Shown in pieces: positions 1 to 12,200 of a stretch of DNA of 64,000 nt. How positions within the stretch are numbered: position 1 is the first letter of the stretch; every line of letters begins with the position of its first letter. The position numbers and the translations under genes were made by a program. The notes under the pieces were generated by a model that was not told the origin of the DNA, ran no database searches, and was given only the letters and a program-made list of their open reading frames with translations. This stretch comes from Larimichthys crocea (lineage: Eukaryota; Chordata; Actinopteri; Sciaenidae). The DNA is taken from positions 11,205,422 through 11,269,421 of the forward strand of contig NC_040022.1 in assembly GCF_000972845.2 (NCBI RefSeq), given 5' to 3'.

Positions 1-244
1 TTGGGGGTTCTTGAAAAAATGTCCTCAGATAATTATTAGAATTATTCCATAAAATAACTATATTTAAAGCTGAATGGTACAGTCATACTAATTATTTGAC
101 TTACTGAATGGATCTTATTAACTTTGTTTTGACTTTAATTTATATACTATATTTTGTATGTATTATCCACCTGTATTCAATAAATACTTTTTTCCTTTAT
201 TTCTTTATTTTATTTTTTAATTTATTCCTATGTTTGTTCTTCAG

Positions 245-3200
245 ACTACGTTCATGTAACCTGACAGAAAAAAGCTGTGAAGTTCTGGCCTCAGTGCTCA
301 CCTTCCATTCCAGCTTGAGGGTGCTGGACCTGAGTCACAACAACCTGGAGGATTCAGGAGTAAAGTTCCTGTCTGCTGGACTGGAGAGTCCAAACTGTAC
401 ACTGAAAACTCTCAGGTCAGCAAAGATTTTTTTTTTAATTTCAAATAATATTTTAAACATTTGTGGTTGCAGAGAGTCTATTTTTCATCATCCTTTATTC
501 TTATCCAGCTTGACTCACTGTAAGCTGTCAGAAAGGAGCTGTGAAGCTCTGGGCTCAGCTCTCAGCTCCCAGACTTCTAGTCTGAAAGAGCTGGACCTGA
601 GTAACAACGACCTGCAGGATTCAGGAGTGAAGCGTCTTTCTGCAGGACTTGAGAGTCCTCAATGTAGACTGAAAACTCTCAGGTTAGAACAAATTTCCTT
701 TGACATGAATGCTCCCTCACATACAATACTGTACACAAGTTTGGAATCACATATAGACATTTCTTCTTCATCCTTTTATTTAATCTCTGTTTTAACAGAT
801 AAAAACAATAGTAATAATTCAGTCATCAAATGTATCATTTACACTTGACACGATAATTCTTATGTTGTTTGTCACCACGATGTCAAGTTGGTTAGCCATC
901 AACAGCTTGTCAGTCTGGATATGGAAGTCCCACAGGATCTGGGCTCGGTCATTCTCAACAACCTTAGGAGGTGTCTTCCATTTTGACCTTGGAATTTCCA
1001 GCCCATACTTAGTACAGATGTTCTCTGCACTATGCTCTATTGATCTTGTACCTGCCTGGTTGCCTGTTCTTGTGCTGCCATGATTAGTGCTTTTGTGCAC
1101 TCTTTCAGTCCAGCCTTTTCCAGCCACCGGTAGGATTTCTTCATGTCAGCCACTTCTTCTTCTTCAGCCTCAGGGTGCTGGATTTGGGGTGAAACCCTCC
1201 ATGCTTTGTAAGGGGCTTCCATGTCTTGATATCAGTGGCTTCTATTTCCTCCCTTGGCCAACTTTTTATGCCAGCGGGGTATCTGATGACTGCCAATGAG
1301 TACGTGTTGATGGCTCAGATCTTGTTCTTCCCATTTAGCCGACTCTTCAGAACGTGCCTCACCCTGTGTAGGTACTTGGATGTGACTGACTTCCTAGCTG
1401 CCCCCTTCTCTAACCCGAACAACATTCCGATGTCAATGCTGTAGATTATGGTGGGGTGGATCAATGAGTAGATATCTCACTCATTCCTAGCATACAGCTT
1501 GAGGTCATGCATGTAGAGGAGGTGGTTGATGGTTGTTCCACTTTGGAACTAGTATTCGTAGCCACTCTTTCTGATGATCTGACTAAGGGGGTTCAGGCCT
1601 ATACAGAACAGCAGCGGGGATAGTGCACCACCTTGCTATATTCCACACTTGATGGTGACTTGTGCAATTGGCTTTGAGTTGGCTTCCAGAGTGGTTTCCT
1701 ACAGTCCCATTGAAGTCTTGATGAAGGCTCTTCATGTCCTGTCGATATTGTACATCTCCAAGTATTCCAGAATCCATGTGTGTGGCATCATAGACTTTCT
1801 TGTAGTCAGTTCAAGTGGTGCACAGGTTGTTCTGTCTGGTCTTGAGGTCTTGGGTGACTGCTTTATTAACCAGTAACTGATATTTGGCTCACCTGGTATT
1901 GCTGCCAATTCCTTCCTGAGCCCTACTTATGTATTGAGCCATGTGGCTATTCATCTTAGCTGCTATGATGAATGACAGAAGCTTCCATGTTTTACAGAGG
2001 CAGGTGATTGGCCGGTAGTTGGATGGGGTTGGACCCCTCTGGGGATATTTTATGATCAGGAATTGTTGCCCTTGGGAGTGTCCCTTCCATCAGCAGCTGG
2101 TTCATTTGTGCTGCCACACATTCATGGAGTGCAGTTAGCTTTTTTAGCCAGTAGGTGTGGATCATATCAGGGTCCTGTGCTGTCCTGCACTTCATACTTA
2201 ATACTCTGACTTGGATGTGTGCCAATGTGATGGTTATTGGTTCTTGTTCTGGAAGATTACTGTTGTCTGCTCTTCAGTCTACTAGGCACTGGGCATTGGT
2301 GTTATGTGATGTCTCTTTTTACCATATGCTCTTCCAGTACTACTAGTTTAGTAGTTTTGACAGTCGGCTAACTTCTCTTCATGTGCCTCTGATCTTGGCA
2401 TCCAACCTCCTTCTCCATGGAGGGCAATGGTCTTTTTGGCTTGTGGCTCCAGGATCACTGTTGCTATGATGTATATCAGCTGATTCCAAACTTGTTGTGC
2501 ACATTTTCATCAAGGTTCTCTAATCTCTACCTTCTAGGAAGGTATCACAACTTCTTAGTCAAAGCAACAGTTAACTGACTGTCATTGTTAATAGGCTGTC
2601 AGGCTGCTTGGTCACAGAGGAAGGCTGTGCTTCTCTGACCTCCGCTCTGAGTGTCAACCCCTCCCATCTGAAAGAGCTGGACCTGAGCTACAACCATCCA
2701 GGAGAATCAGGAGAGAAGCTGCTGTATGCTGGCCTGAAGGATCCACAGTGGAGACTGGACACTCTAAAGTATGGTTCTTACAGATCTTTCACTCATTCCT
2801 TGACAGGAGTAGTAGTAAAAATAAGATTATGTTGATCTAACTTTGGTCTTGAGCTTAAAAATGGTTTTAGTTTTGAAAAAAAGATTAGACTTTAATGAGT
2901 AAACAATGTTCAATCAATCAATCAATCAATCAACAATCAATAGACATGTGTGCAAAAACTACTAAAACAAGAGCCAAGGTGTAATACTAAAGTTTAGCAT
3001 AGATTTGAACTCATGTTGCTAAATCATTTCTAATAAAGTATATATAATGCTCTTTCTGCAGTGGAAGACAATGTCATGGTGATGTGCAAAACACAATAAC
3101 ATTGCTGAAAACACAATCACATTTGAGAAAGCAAAACAACAAACAATATTTTAGACAACTAAAGAATTGTTGTTTTGTTTTTTCTGTCTTTCAAATGTTG

Positions 3201-6200
3201 TGTTTTCTAGTTTTTGGACCACAGGGCCACCATAGATTTGCTTTTTCTTTTAACAGTGTTTATTCTTTCAGAGTGGACCATGGTGGAGTGCAGAGGTTAA
3301 AACCTGGTCTGAAGAAGTGTAAGTATTTTATTTATTACTGAAAGGAAAAAAAAAAACTAAAAATATTATATATAAATATATTGTTAGATCCCGAGTTAAC
3401 CCCTGTACAAGTGGTACCAGTCCAGCTCTCCGTCTCACGGGTCCGATCCTCAAGCCCCTCTCGGGACAGTTTAGAGGACTGTTTAAGCTGGTGGCGAAGA
3501 GATTCGCCTAGCTCCTAACTGCCTTCATCCGCACGTCTACCCTGCTTACTCTAGTATAAAAAAAATACTAAAATACTAAAATACTACACTAGCTGCGTGC
3601 GTTCACGGCAGCTCTCCTCTCATTGATCTGTGCACTTGGTATGGTTGCTAGGACATTTTTTAGTGGCTCGGACAGTGAGCCCCAAGGGTCTGTTAATTTC
3701 AGTGGGCTAGAGTAACCTATTAGAACCTTATTTGATGTTGAACACACTATACCTCATGATTACACCCTGCATGAGTTGTCATAAATGGGAATACAGTTTA
3801 ATTCATACAGTTTAATTCATTCAGATTTGATTAACCCTATCCTCTAAAATCACTATCCTTATATTAATAAATTTGATAACCTGATACGAAGGCTGTTGCT
3901 GAGTTACTGAGGTTGGTCCAATTTGGAGAGAGGGAGGGAAAGGGTGAAGCGGTGATCAGTCGATCCAATCCTTTCACGACTGCCAAACTGCTAGATTTCA
4001 TCGAGAGTCCCTGGCTTTGTCCAAAGTCCAGAAAGTCCCCGATATCCACAGTCTCTCCTCGGCAGGATGAACACGAAAAGAATTCTGGTTGGTCCAGTCG
4101 AGACCCACAGCCGGTTTGGGGTGGTTAATCCTCCTTCGCTCGACTCCCTCTTGCCAGCTGTGGCTCCCCAGATTCTTCTTTTTGCGATGTTAGGCTGTTC
4201 GTCTGTTCCTTCTCGGTGGTTTAGAGTTTAAGTCCGTAGATTCAATGCTCCCTTTTTGGTCTGTCGTCCAGCATGTCTCGAACTTGGGTGCCGGCTGACG
4301 AGGATAACCACAATCTCCGTTGTGCAGCGGTTCTTATACTCCCTGCTCGTTGGATTTCCCCCTATCAGGCTACAATGAGTCACTTGCCGGAGTCCAACCA
4401 TATTAGGTGGTAGCTCATCCTCCTGGTTCATTCCTCCAGATGTTTCCTGTTTGCTTCACTTATCCTCTCTCTCTGGTCCAGTTACTCAAGATTTCTTGGC
4501 CCAACCTCTCAGCATGATTTTGTTTTGGTTACTCACTTAGCTACTAGCTGTTGCAATGATTTCACAATTTCTAGTAGTTAAAATCAAAACACAGTTATAA
4601 TCACTCTTCTCCCATATGGTTACACTCATTTTAACATTTCACTCTTACATTATTTAATACAGAATCATCATTGATCACATTTCAGTTAAGCTCATTTTTC
4701 TCTTTATGTATTACTCACACTCAGACAGAAAGTCCCCAATTGTCCAGCTCAGAAGTGGAAAGTCCCAAAATGTCCGAAGGTTTATGCCATTACCAGTCAT
4801 AATAGAAAGCCCCCATGACTATCACATTAACTCCTTCGTTGTGTCAGCGGATCAGGGATCTCAACTTACTTGACACCCCCTCCTTGAGATCTCCCACTGC
4901 TCCTGACGCCTATTCTTCAAGCCTCGGAGGACAAGAAATCGTCCTCCTCGCCGTCATCTTGGAGAAGCAACACGTCCGGGTTCTCCGACGGGACTGGTGA
5001 CAGGTGAGGCGGTTCTGGAGATGCGTCCCACCGATCAACGATGAGTAGTTCATCCATGCATGGAGTTTCTGCTTCCACATCTGCCGCTGGGGTAGCCCCG
5101 TCGCTGAGATCTAACTGGGTCAAGATGGCGGTGACCCTAGCGTTGGCTTGTTCCTTAACCTCTTGGTATGCTTTGGACACGGGATCCTCCCTTTGCAGGG
5201 TTGGTGGCTCCTCCGGTGGTGTGGTTGGGATGCTAGGGGGTTGCTGCGGTGGCTCAGGTCCGGTGTCCGGGTAAGGCTCCGCCGCTGAGTTATCCACCGC
5301 CATGGGTTCAATTTCAGAAATCTCGCCTGCTCTGTCTTCCCAGCACCATACCATCCATTCGGTCTGCGTCTCCACCGCTCGGGTCATTGGTTTCGCTGGT
5401 TCGCGGTTGTTTCCCGTGGCTGCCTGAAGTGGGGGCAGCCGGGGTCCCACGGCCACGAATCGTCCGTCAGTCAGATGTGCCCTGGACACTCGTTCTCCAC
5501 CCGGGAACTCCCATATCTTGGTGTAGACCGGATAATGGATACCATTGGGGTATTCTGTTACAACTGCTGCCATCCTGGACTCTACCTTCAGCGAATTCCA
5601 AACCACCTCACCTCTGGTTTCGAGGTCCATTGGGAGTTCTGGTACTATCATCGGCGTGTAGAGTCCATCTTTGCGACTCATTATGCCTCTTGCCGATTGG
5701 ATGGGAAAATGGCCCACGTAGCACTCAGTGCACATTACATTACATTACATTACATTACATTGCATTTAGCAGACGCTTTTATCCAAAGCGACTTACAGAG
5801 GAGGACATAAGCTGAAAAAGGTGTAAAGGAGCACAGAGTAGTTGTTAGTTTTGTTAGTTTTGTTAGGCAGGGAAGCTTTCTCGAAACAGAAAGGTTTTTA
5901 CAAGTTTTTTAAAGGTCGAAAGGGATGTTGCTGTTCTAGTAGCCGTTGGTAGGTCATTCCACCATTTGGGGACAGCCACAGAGAAGAGTTTAGAGTGACC
6001 TCGCTTTGCGAGAGGCGAGGGTACAACTAGACGGTTTGTATGAGCGGAGCGTAGAGCCCTGGTCGGGACGTGAGCCTTTAGTAAAACGCTGAGATAGGCA
6101 GGGGCAGATCCTGAGATGGTTTTGTAGGCTAGCGTCAGAGCTTTGTGTTTAATTCTGGCAGCTACAGGCAGCCAGTGCAGGTCGCTGAAGAGTGGGGTGA

Positions 6201-9200
6201 CATGTGACCTTTTAGGTTGATTGAAAACCAGTCGTGCTGCGGCATTCTGGACCATTTGCAAAGGTTTGATCGCGCAAGCAGGTAGGCCAGCCAAGAGCGA
6301 GTTGCAATAATCGAGGCGGGAGCTGACTGTAGCCTGTATCAGGAGCTGAGCGGCATATTGGGTCAGGTACGGTCTGATTTTTCTAATATTGTACAATGCA
6401 TAGCGAGATGACCTCGCTACGGAGGAAATGTGCTCAGAGAGAGAAAGACGATCATCTAGTACGAGATGCACCACAATGCAGGCGTAACATCCCAGAGGAT
6501 TTTAGCCTGGTCCAGGGTGAGTCCACAGCGGATACAGCCCGCTCCATTCTGTTATGATAGAATAACACATTTTTTAGTTTCAGCAGCGTGTTTCAGCGTA
6601 GCAAGCAAGCTTAGAGGTGCTCTTTTCAGAGTCCCTCTATTCTCTTCCCGCGGTCCCGCGGTCCCGGGCTGCTGGTAGTTCCGGATCTAGGGAAGAAGGC
6701 GGCGTAGGTCATGAGTCACATGACCACCACTATCTGGTTAACTCGTTTCATCCAATACAAAATTGCTATCACGCCCCAACCTAGGCACCAGAGGATAGCG
6801 GCGACGAGCTTGATCAGCCAACGCCTTCTTCCTCTTTCTTGTAGTCCCGTGGTCAGGTAGGCCACGTGGCTTAATACGCCTATGATTATCAGGGCCTCGC
6901 ACAGAGTACTGGCAATTTTGAGGGGTGGGTAGAAGATGTTTGCTGTGTCCAGGATCATCCAGAACACTATTGCTGTGCCCTGGCAGATCCCCTTTCGATC
7001 GGTGGAAATGGTAAGGCGGCCCAGCATGTAGGTTGCAAACAGGGAGACTGCTAAGTCTTGCACTCCACCCCATAGACTAAGGATGACCACTCTCGCACAC
7101 CCTTGTAATAAAGCCAGTAGTCTTAGCGGTTGGTCGGGGCTTCATTGGCCAGTGCAGCAGTGGATCAGCCATATCGCCAGAAGAGCATAGAAATCTGCTG
7201 TACTCACTCGGAATAGAGCTGTACTGTCTGCATCCGTGGTGTTGTTAGCCATGTTTAATGTATCTTCTTCTTCTTCCGTTGTTGGTTCTGTATTTTTTCA
7301 CTTATCTGTTTACCAAGGCTGCCTATGCTGCTTCTTCGTAGAGTTCCGGGACTGCAACTGGCTAGGGCATGCCGGGGTTAAGTTTTTATACGCTATCTTG
7401 CTCCTCCCCTTTCCAGAGGAGGGGTTTCTTGTCTTCTTCCTTCCTTGCGGATTTTCTTCTTGGGCATGTGATTGCTTTAGCTCCACCCTTGACTAGGGCG
7501 GTCACTATTGCTCCTGCTATCACGAGGCCAACAAGCATCAGCAGATAGGGCCACAGTTTGGTGAATAGGTTAGTTATCCAGCTCTTTATTACCCCAACTC
7601 CTTCTTCAATGATTTCCGTGGCCTCTTCGATTGCTGCCGTTACAACCCCAGTGACTGCCATTCCCGCCCTCTCGATCCAGGTGCACTCATGTTTTTCCTT
7701 CCCACTTCCACAGTGCATCCAGTGTTCTGCCGGGGAGTGACAGGTCCCGTTGTTGTAGATCCGATTCGGTCCTAGCCATTCATACCCAGTGGTTTCTTTG
7801 CCCTCACACAGGCTCTTTCGGAAGGCATGTCCTTTTGCTATTATGATAGTCAGCTACAAATGGTACCGTCTTTCACATTACTTCTCTTCTCTTTGACATT
7901 CCATGTCCCAGGATTACTTTGGCACATCCGACCCCAGGAGGGTATGCTCTTACCCACTCGTTCTTTATCTTTTTCCAGACCACTTGGATCCCATGGGTGT
8001 CATACTCGCCTTTGTAGTGCTTTAGGCGGTGTATCTTCCATCCTGGAACATGTTGACAGTGTCTTCTTGCAAGACTGACAGTGCAGGTGCTGTTGGCACT
8101 GTCGCAACTCATAGCCCATGGTCTTGGACTAACTACGGGCATGGGTTTGCTCCACATCCCCGGCCATATGTCTCGATCTTTGGAATAGACTGTGGCGATG
8201 TACTGGTACTTCAGCTAGTAATTGCTGGTGTTTACTAAGCATGGCACGACCCAACGTCTCACCTCATCTTGTTCCAGTCCCCACCATGTTGACTTAGAGT
8301 CTCTTCGGTACCCTTCTTTCCAAGCTTGTAGGACCCCTTTTATGGTTTTATTGGCTTTTAGTCCGCTACAATTGTAGATCCAATGCGCCCATGTCGTTGT
8401 TTTCACTTGATTAAGTGGGCATTGAGGTGATTTACCGTCGCTCACGAACACTGTGTTATTCAGGTCCTGGAAAATCTTTTCTGCTTCGCATCGGTCCACG
8501 TTCTGGAAATCTCCACTAGGCACTGATGTTAAGTCGTTGGGCCTTGGGACTTTTTGGACATACATGTCGGTCTGATATGGCCCTTTGAGCCCCAAGCCTG
8601 TCCACCGCTGTCCCTCAGGGAAAGCCCCTACGAAGTGCCATAGCGGTATGACCCATATCCAGGGCAAGGTGTTATTCAGCCAATCTTCGTGGTACGCATT
8701 TGGTATGGTCCCATATGCCCCTTTCTGGTCCATGAACAATGGCCTGGTAGCTGGTGTCACGACCATGTAATTCTGACCATGACACTTTTTCCCGGTGTTC
8801 CAAAAGCATGGGTTTAGGCTTTTTAATTGTTTATACACACAGTCTCTGGTGACGTTCCTGAGCCATTGCGGGTACGGGCCCTCTTTGGGTTCAAAGCCTG
8901 GGTCTATTAACTTTAAGGTGGATTCCTGCATTGGTGCTCTTACTGGTGCGGCTGTGCCAAGGCTCCCCCAGAATGTCCACTTGGGGAGTGCAGCGGGGCA
9001 TGTGTCGTTTTGTGGTGGTGCTGGAAATATGACTTCTTCTTCCCAGTACCCTTGGTTCTCCAGGCCTGCTAACGGCCTACATCCCCACGTGCAGTACCAT
9101 CCCAGTTCTTCGGATCCTGCCTGTATCCACGTACATCTCACAATTTTTGTTTCTTTGCCTTGTAGCTTTACAGTTTTTCTCCATTGGTTTGGCTCATTTC

Positions 9201-12200
9201 TTGAAACTGAGATGACATTCTCATAACTATAAAGCAATTTGGCCAAACAGACTTGCAGTTCTGCACAACACTTCAGATAACCAGCAAAATGTAATTTGTC
9301 TCCCAAAACTACTCATCCATGCTTCAAAATGAAATCCCTTTCCCATGTAAATAGTCAGTACCATAAAAATGGCATGGATCCTTCTCAATTGCTTTGGCAC
9401 ATTTTGATTCATTCAGTACTTCTGTCAAAATAACTTGGATGGTACTGCACAACTACATGGATCACCTGGCAATGTTTGTACAGCTCCCAAAACAGTTTAC
9501 CCTTCAGTCAAAACTACATTCCCTTCTCATATAACTAGTCAGTGCCTCCAAAATGCATTGTCCCTTTGGTATTGTGTAAGTACTGCAAGTCAAAATGCTT
9601 AGACGCTTTGTCATGGCATATTTCTAACTATAGGCATAACATTTTCACACCACACACACACACTGCACTCATTCTGCCGAGGAATTTTCATTTTTATTCT
9701 CAACTAACATAAATTGTACACATTACAGTAGGTAGGGAACCGTAAAAAAGGAAAATATACTGTGTACACAAAATACAAAAACCCAGAAAAAAGAAAAAAA
9801 TCAACAAATCAGCACTGTAAATACAAAGAGTCACAAATGAAGACATTTTGTTTAGTCATGGTCACTCCCCTCTCTCTCCTGGTCACCATCCTCATCCTGG
9901 CCATCCATTCTCTGTGCTCTGTTCGGCCACAGATTCTCATCCACATCGCATCTGATGTTGTCTCTTGAGATACAGCGCGGGAAGAAGCGTCGTGCATGCC
10001 TGAGCCATCCTCTACACTGATCCCCTGTTATGTCCTCACAGGCAGCGTCCATTGCAGTCATGAGAGCCCTCTGGTTTTCCGCATGGTGTTCATACACTCT
10101 CCATCTCCAAGCAGAGAAAAACACACACACACCTAACACTATTTTGACAATTGAGCAGACTATTCTGCATATGATGACTTATACGATGAAAATGTGCTGA
10201 CATGTTTTGAGGACAATAACCATGACACTGAAAACCAACCAATTGGGATAGATCAGCAAGATACATTCATTTGAAAAATGTACTAAATGTTGGCTGATTG
10301 TGTTAAATGTAGGATACTTGTACATAGCTATTTGCAAGGATGTACTGAAGGCTTGACACATGTACAAAGCATTTGGAAATGTGATGAAAGCAATGATAAA
10401 TGCCATTCTGTTGTGAGAAACTGCAAGATAGTTTGGGGATTTGTCCATGTTGTTATGAGAATGTCATCTCAGTTTCAAGAAATGAGCCAAACCAATGGAG
10501 AAAAACTGTAATACCTGTAGCATGAGTTCTCCATCTTCTATTTGTTGCAGTGCCTGTAGCACCTCCGTTCCATTGGATGCGTTGCCGTTTTTAGCTGTGT
10601 CTAATTTAGTTTCTGTTCCATTGAGTGCTGCTAACCAGTTCACCCACTCTCCCTCTTGCCTTCTTGTGGTGAGGTTGAGCCAGGTCTGGTTCTTGTCCCA
10701 TTCCATTAAGATGGTTCTTGATTCCACTGTCCAGCAAGCCTGCTGCACAGTTTTAGTCGTCCCATGTTGGACCCTGGTATGGGTTAGGGCCCAAGGGTGG
10801 CAGCCGTAATGGTACAGGATGGCCAGAACAGCCACCAGTCCTGCCATTACTGCCATTACTTTCGCCAGGGTCTTTATACACATGCAAGCTTTTTGTCGGG
10901 TTGAGTGTTTTCCTTGTGATTGTCGTTGTCCTTTGTCAATGCTTTCCTGTTCCAATTCTTCTAGGTCCGGTGGGTGAGGCCCTTTTAATCCTGGCCTCCC
11001 CCTCCAGGCCTGGGCGTGTAGTAGCAGTAGATCCATCCGTCCTTAGGTGAACCAGACAGTACCCCACTTCTTGTTCTTGCTTTTCCGGGCTTTTCTTTGT
11101 ACTGTCTCTAGTTGCACTATGATAGGAGGTGATCCTTTTGTACCGCTGCCTGAGGATCTGGTGGTTCGTTGCCTGAGGAGTGCTTTATACACTGGTGATT
11201 TGTATCGGATCTCAGGGTCCAACCCCTTCCACGCCCATTTCCAACAGGCGACCAGCATCTGTTCCGGTTTGGGTAGGGGTCCTTCAGCGGGCGTTCTTCC
11301 TTCTCGATAGCCCCCAGTTATGAGGTTATCATATGCTTCCCAGAAATGCTCCTCATCCCCTCGGGCTTGAGTTAGCATCGTATACAGGGGTTGTTTAGGG
11401 TGGTAACGTTGGGTTGGTGACTCGATGGTGAGGTTTGTCAGTCCAGCTCGCATATCATGCTTTAACGCCTGCTGCTGCTGTGAGGAATACCTATGGCTAT
11501 CAATCAGGGGTCATCCTGCTGAGGCATCCATTCTGCTGGTGACCCTTACGTGCTCGTGCTGATTCTCAACCACCACACTCGTTGATACATCTCTGGGCTG
11601 TTAGTCCAGATTTTTCCCGACCCTAGCCAGAGGTCAAAGTACATCCCCTGCAGGGGTTCGGGGTTCCCTGGACACCTTGGCACCGGCTGGTATTTGGTTC
11701 TTGTGGGGTTATAGGGCATGTACTTCTGCAGCTGCATTCCATCCAATATTACTTCTCGCCCCACCGTTTCCCCTGAAATTGATGGACCTGGGTTCGACAG
11801 ATCTGGATCTCGCCTGTACTCCCAGTTGCTACAAAAATACCCTGCTGTGCCTCGGTTCCATCCTGTGTCGAAATCTTGCCTAGGCCAGTCCAAAAATACT
11901 ATGTGGTTTGGTAGCACTAAGCTTGGTGGGCTCTTCTTAGTGCCGGGACTATTCAGGGTGAAGTGATCCAATCTAACTGTCCGTTTAGACTTCTTACTCA
12001 TTTTTCATTGACTTTGGGTTATCCGATTCCTATATTCCTTATTCTCCGGGCTGGGGTTTCCTCTGTGATTTTCCTCTTCCAGGGAACGAATGCCGGAACC
12101 ATGAACCTAGTCGCTTGATTGATCTCTTTTCTGGTGCTTGCTTTGGCTCTTCTGGCTTGACGTCTTCTACTACTGTTACGTCTGCTCCTACCGAGTAGAT

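Larger units (their letters stand above)
7386..11036 (-). pseudogene. env: Retroviral env, interrupted by a mariner-type element and frame breaks
   Basis: Starts at the ATG at 11034-11036, 6 nt after the preceding small ORF. The first ORF (11036-10464) has a ~50-residue charged N-terminus, one membrane segment at about 58-76 ([19 protein letters not shown]) and then several N-glycosylation sequons. This is an internal signal-anchor/leader layout like that of spumavirus Env. At 10509 a mariner-type element (9171-10508) splits the frame; surface-subunit sequence resumes at 9170-8215 with at least six more sequons and many cysteines. Further pieces in other frames are 8157-7873 (ending near a basic KRR) and 7718-7386, which holds a helical amphipathic stretch, a membrane anchor ([20 protein letters not shown]) and a charged tail. 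Entry role is inferred from position and layout; the receptor is unknown. The copy is inactive. Confidence 0.75.

Noticed and set aside
862..1876. Plus-strand ORFs in the NLR intron
   Set aside because: They are antisense to the degenerate LINE; the minus strand carries the RT and endonuclease motifs.
3404..4015. Separate transposon inserted in the 3' LTR
   Set aside because: No inverted repeats or target duplication at its edges; a deletion in the 5' LTR with short microhomology is simpler.
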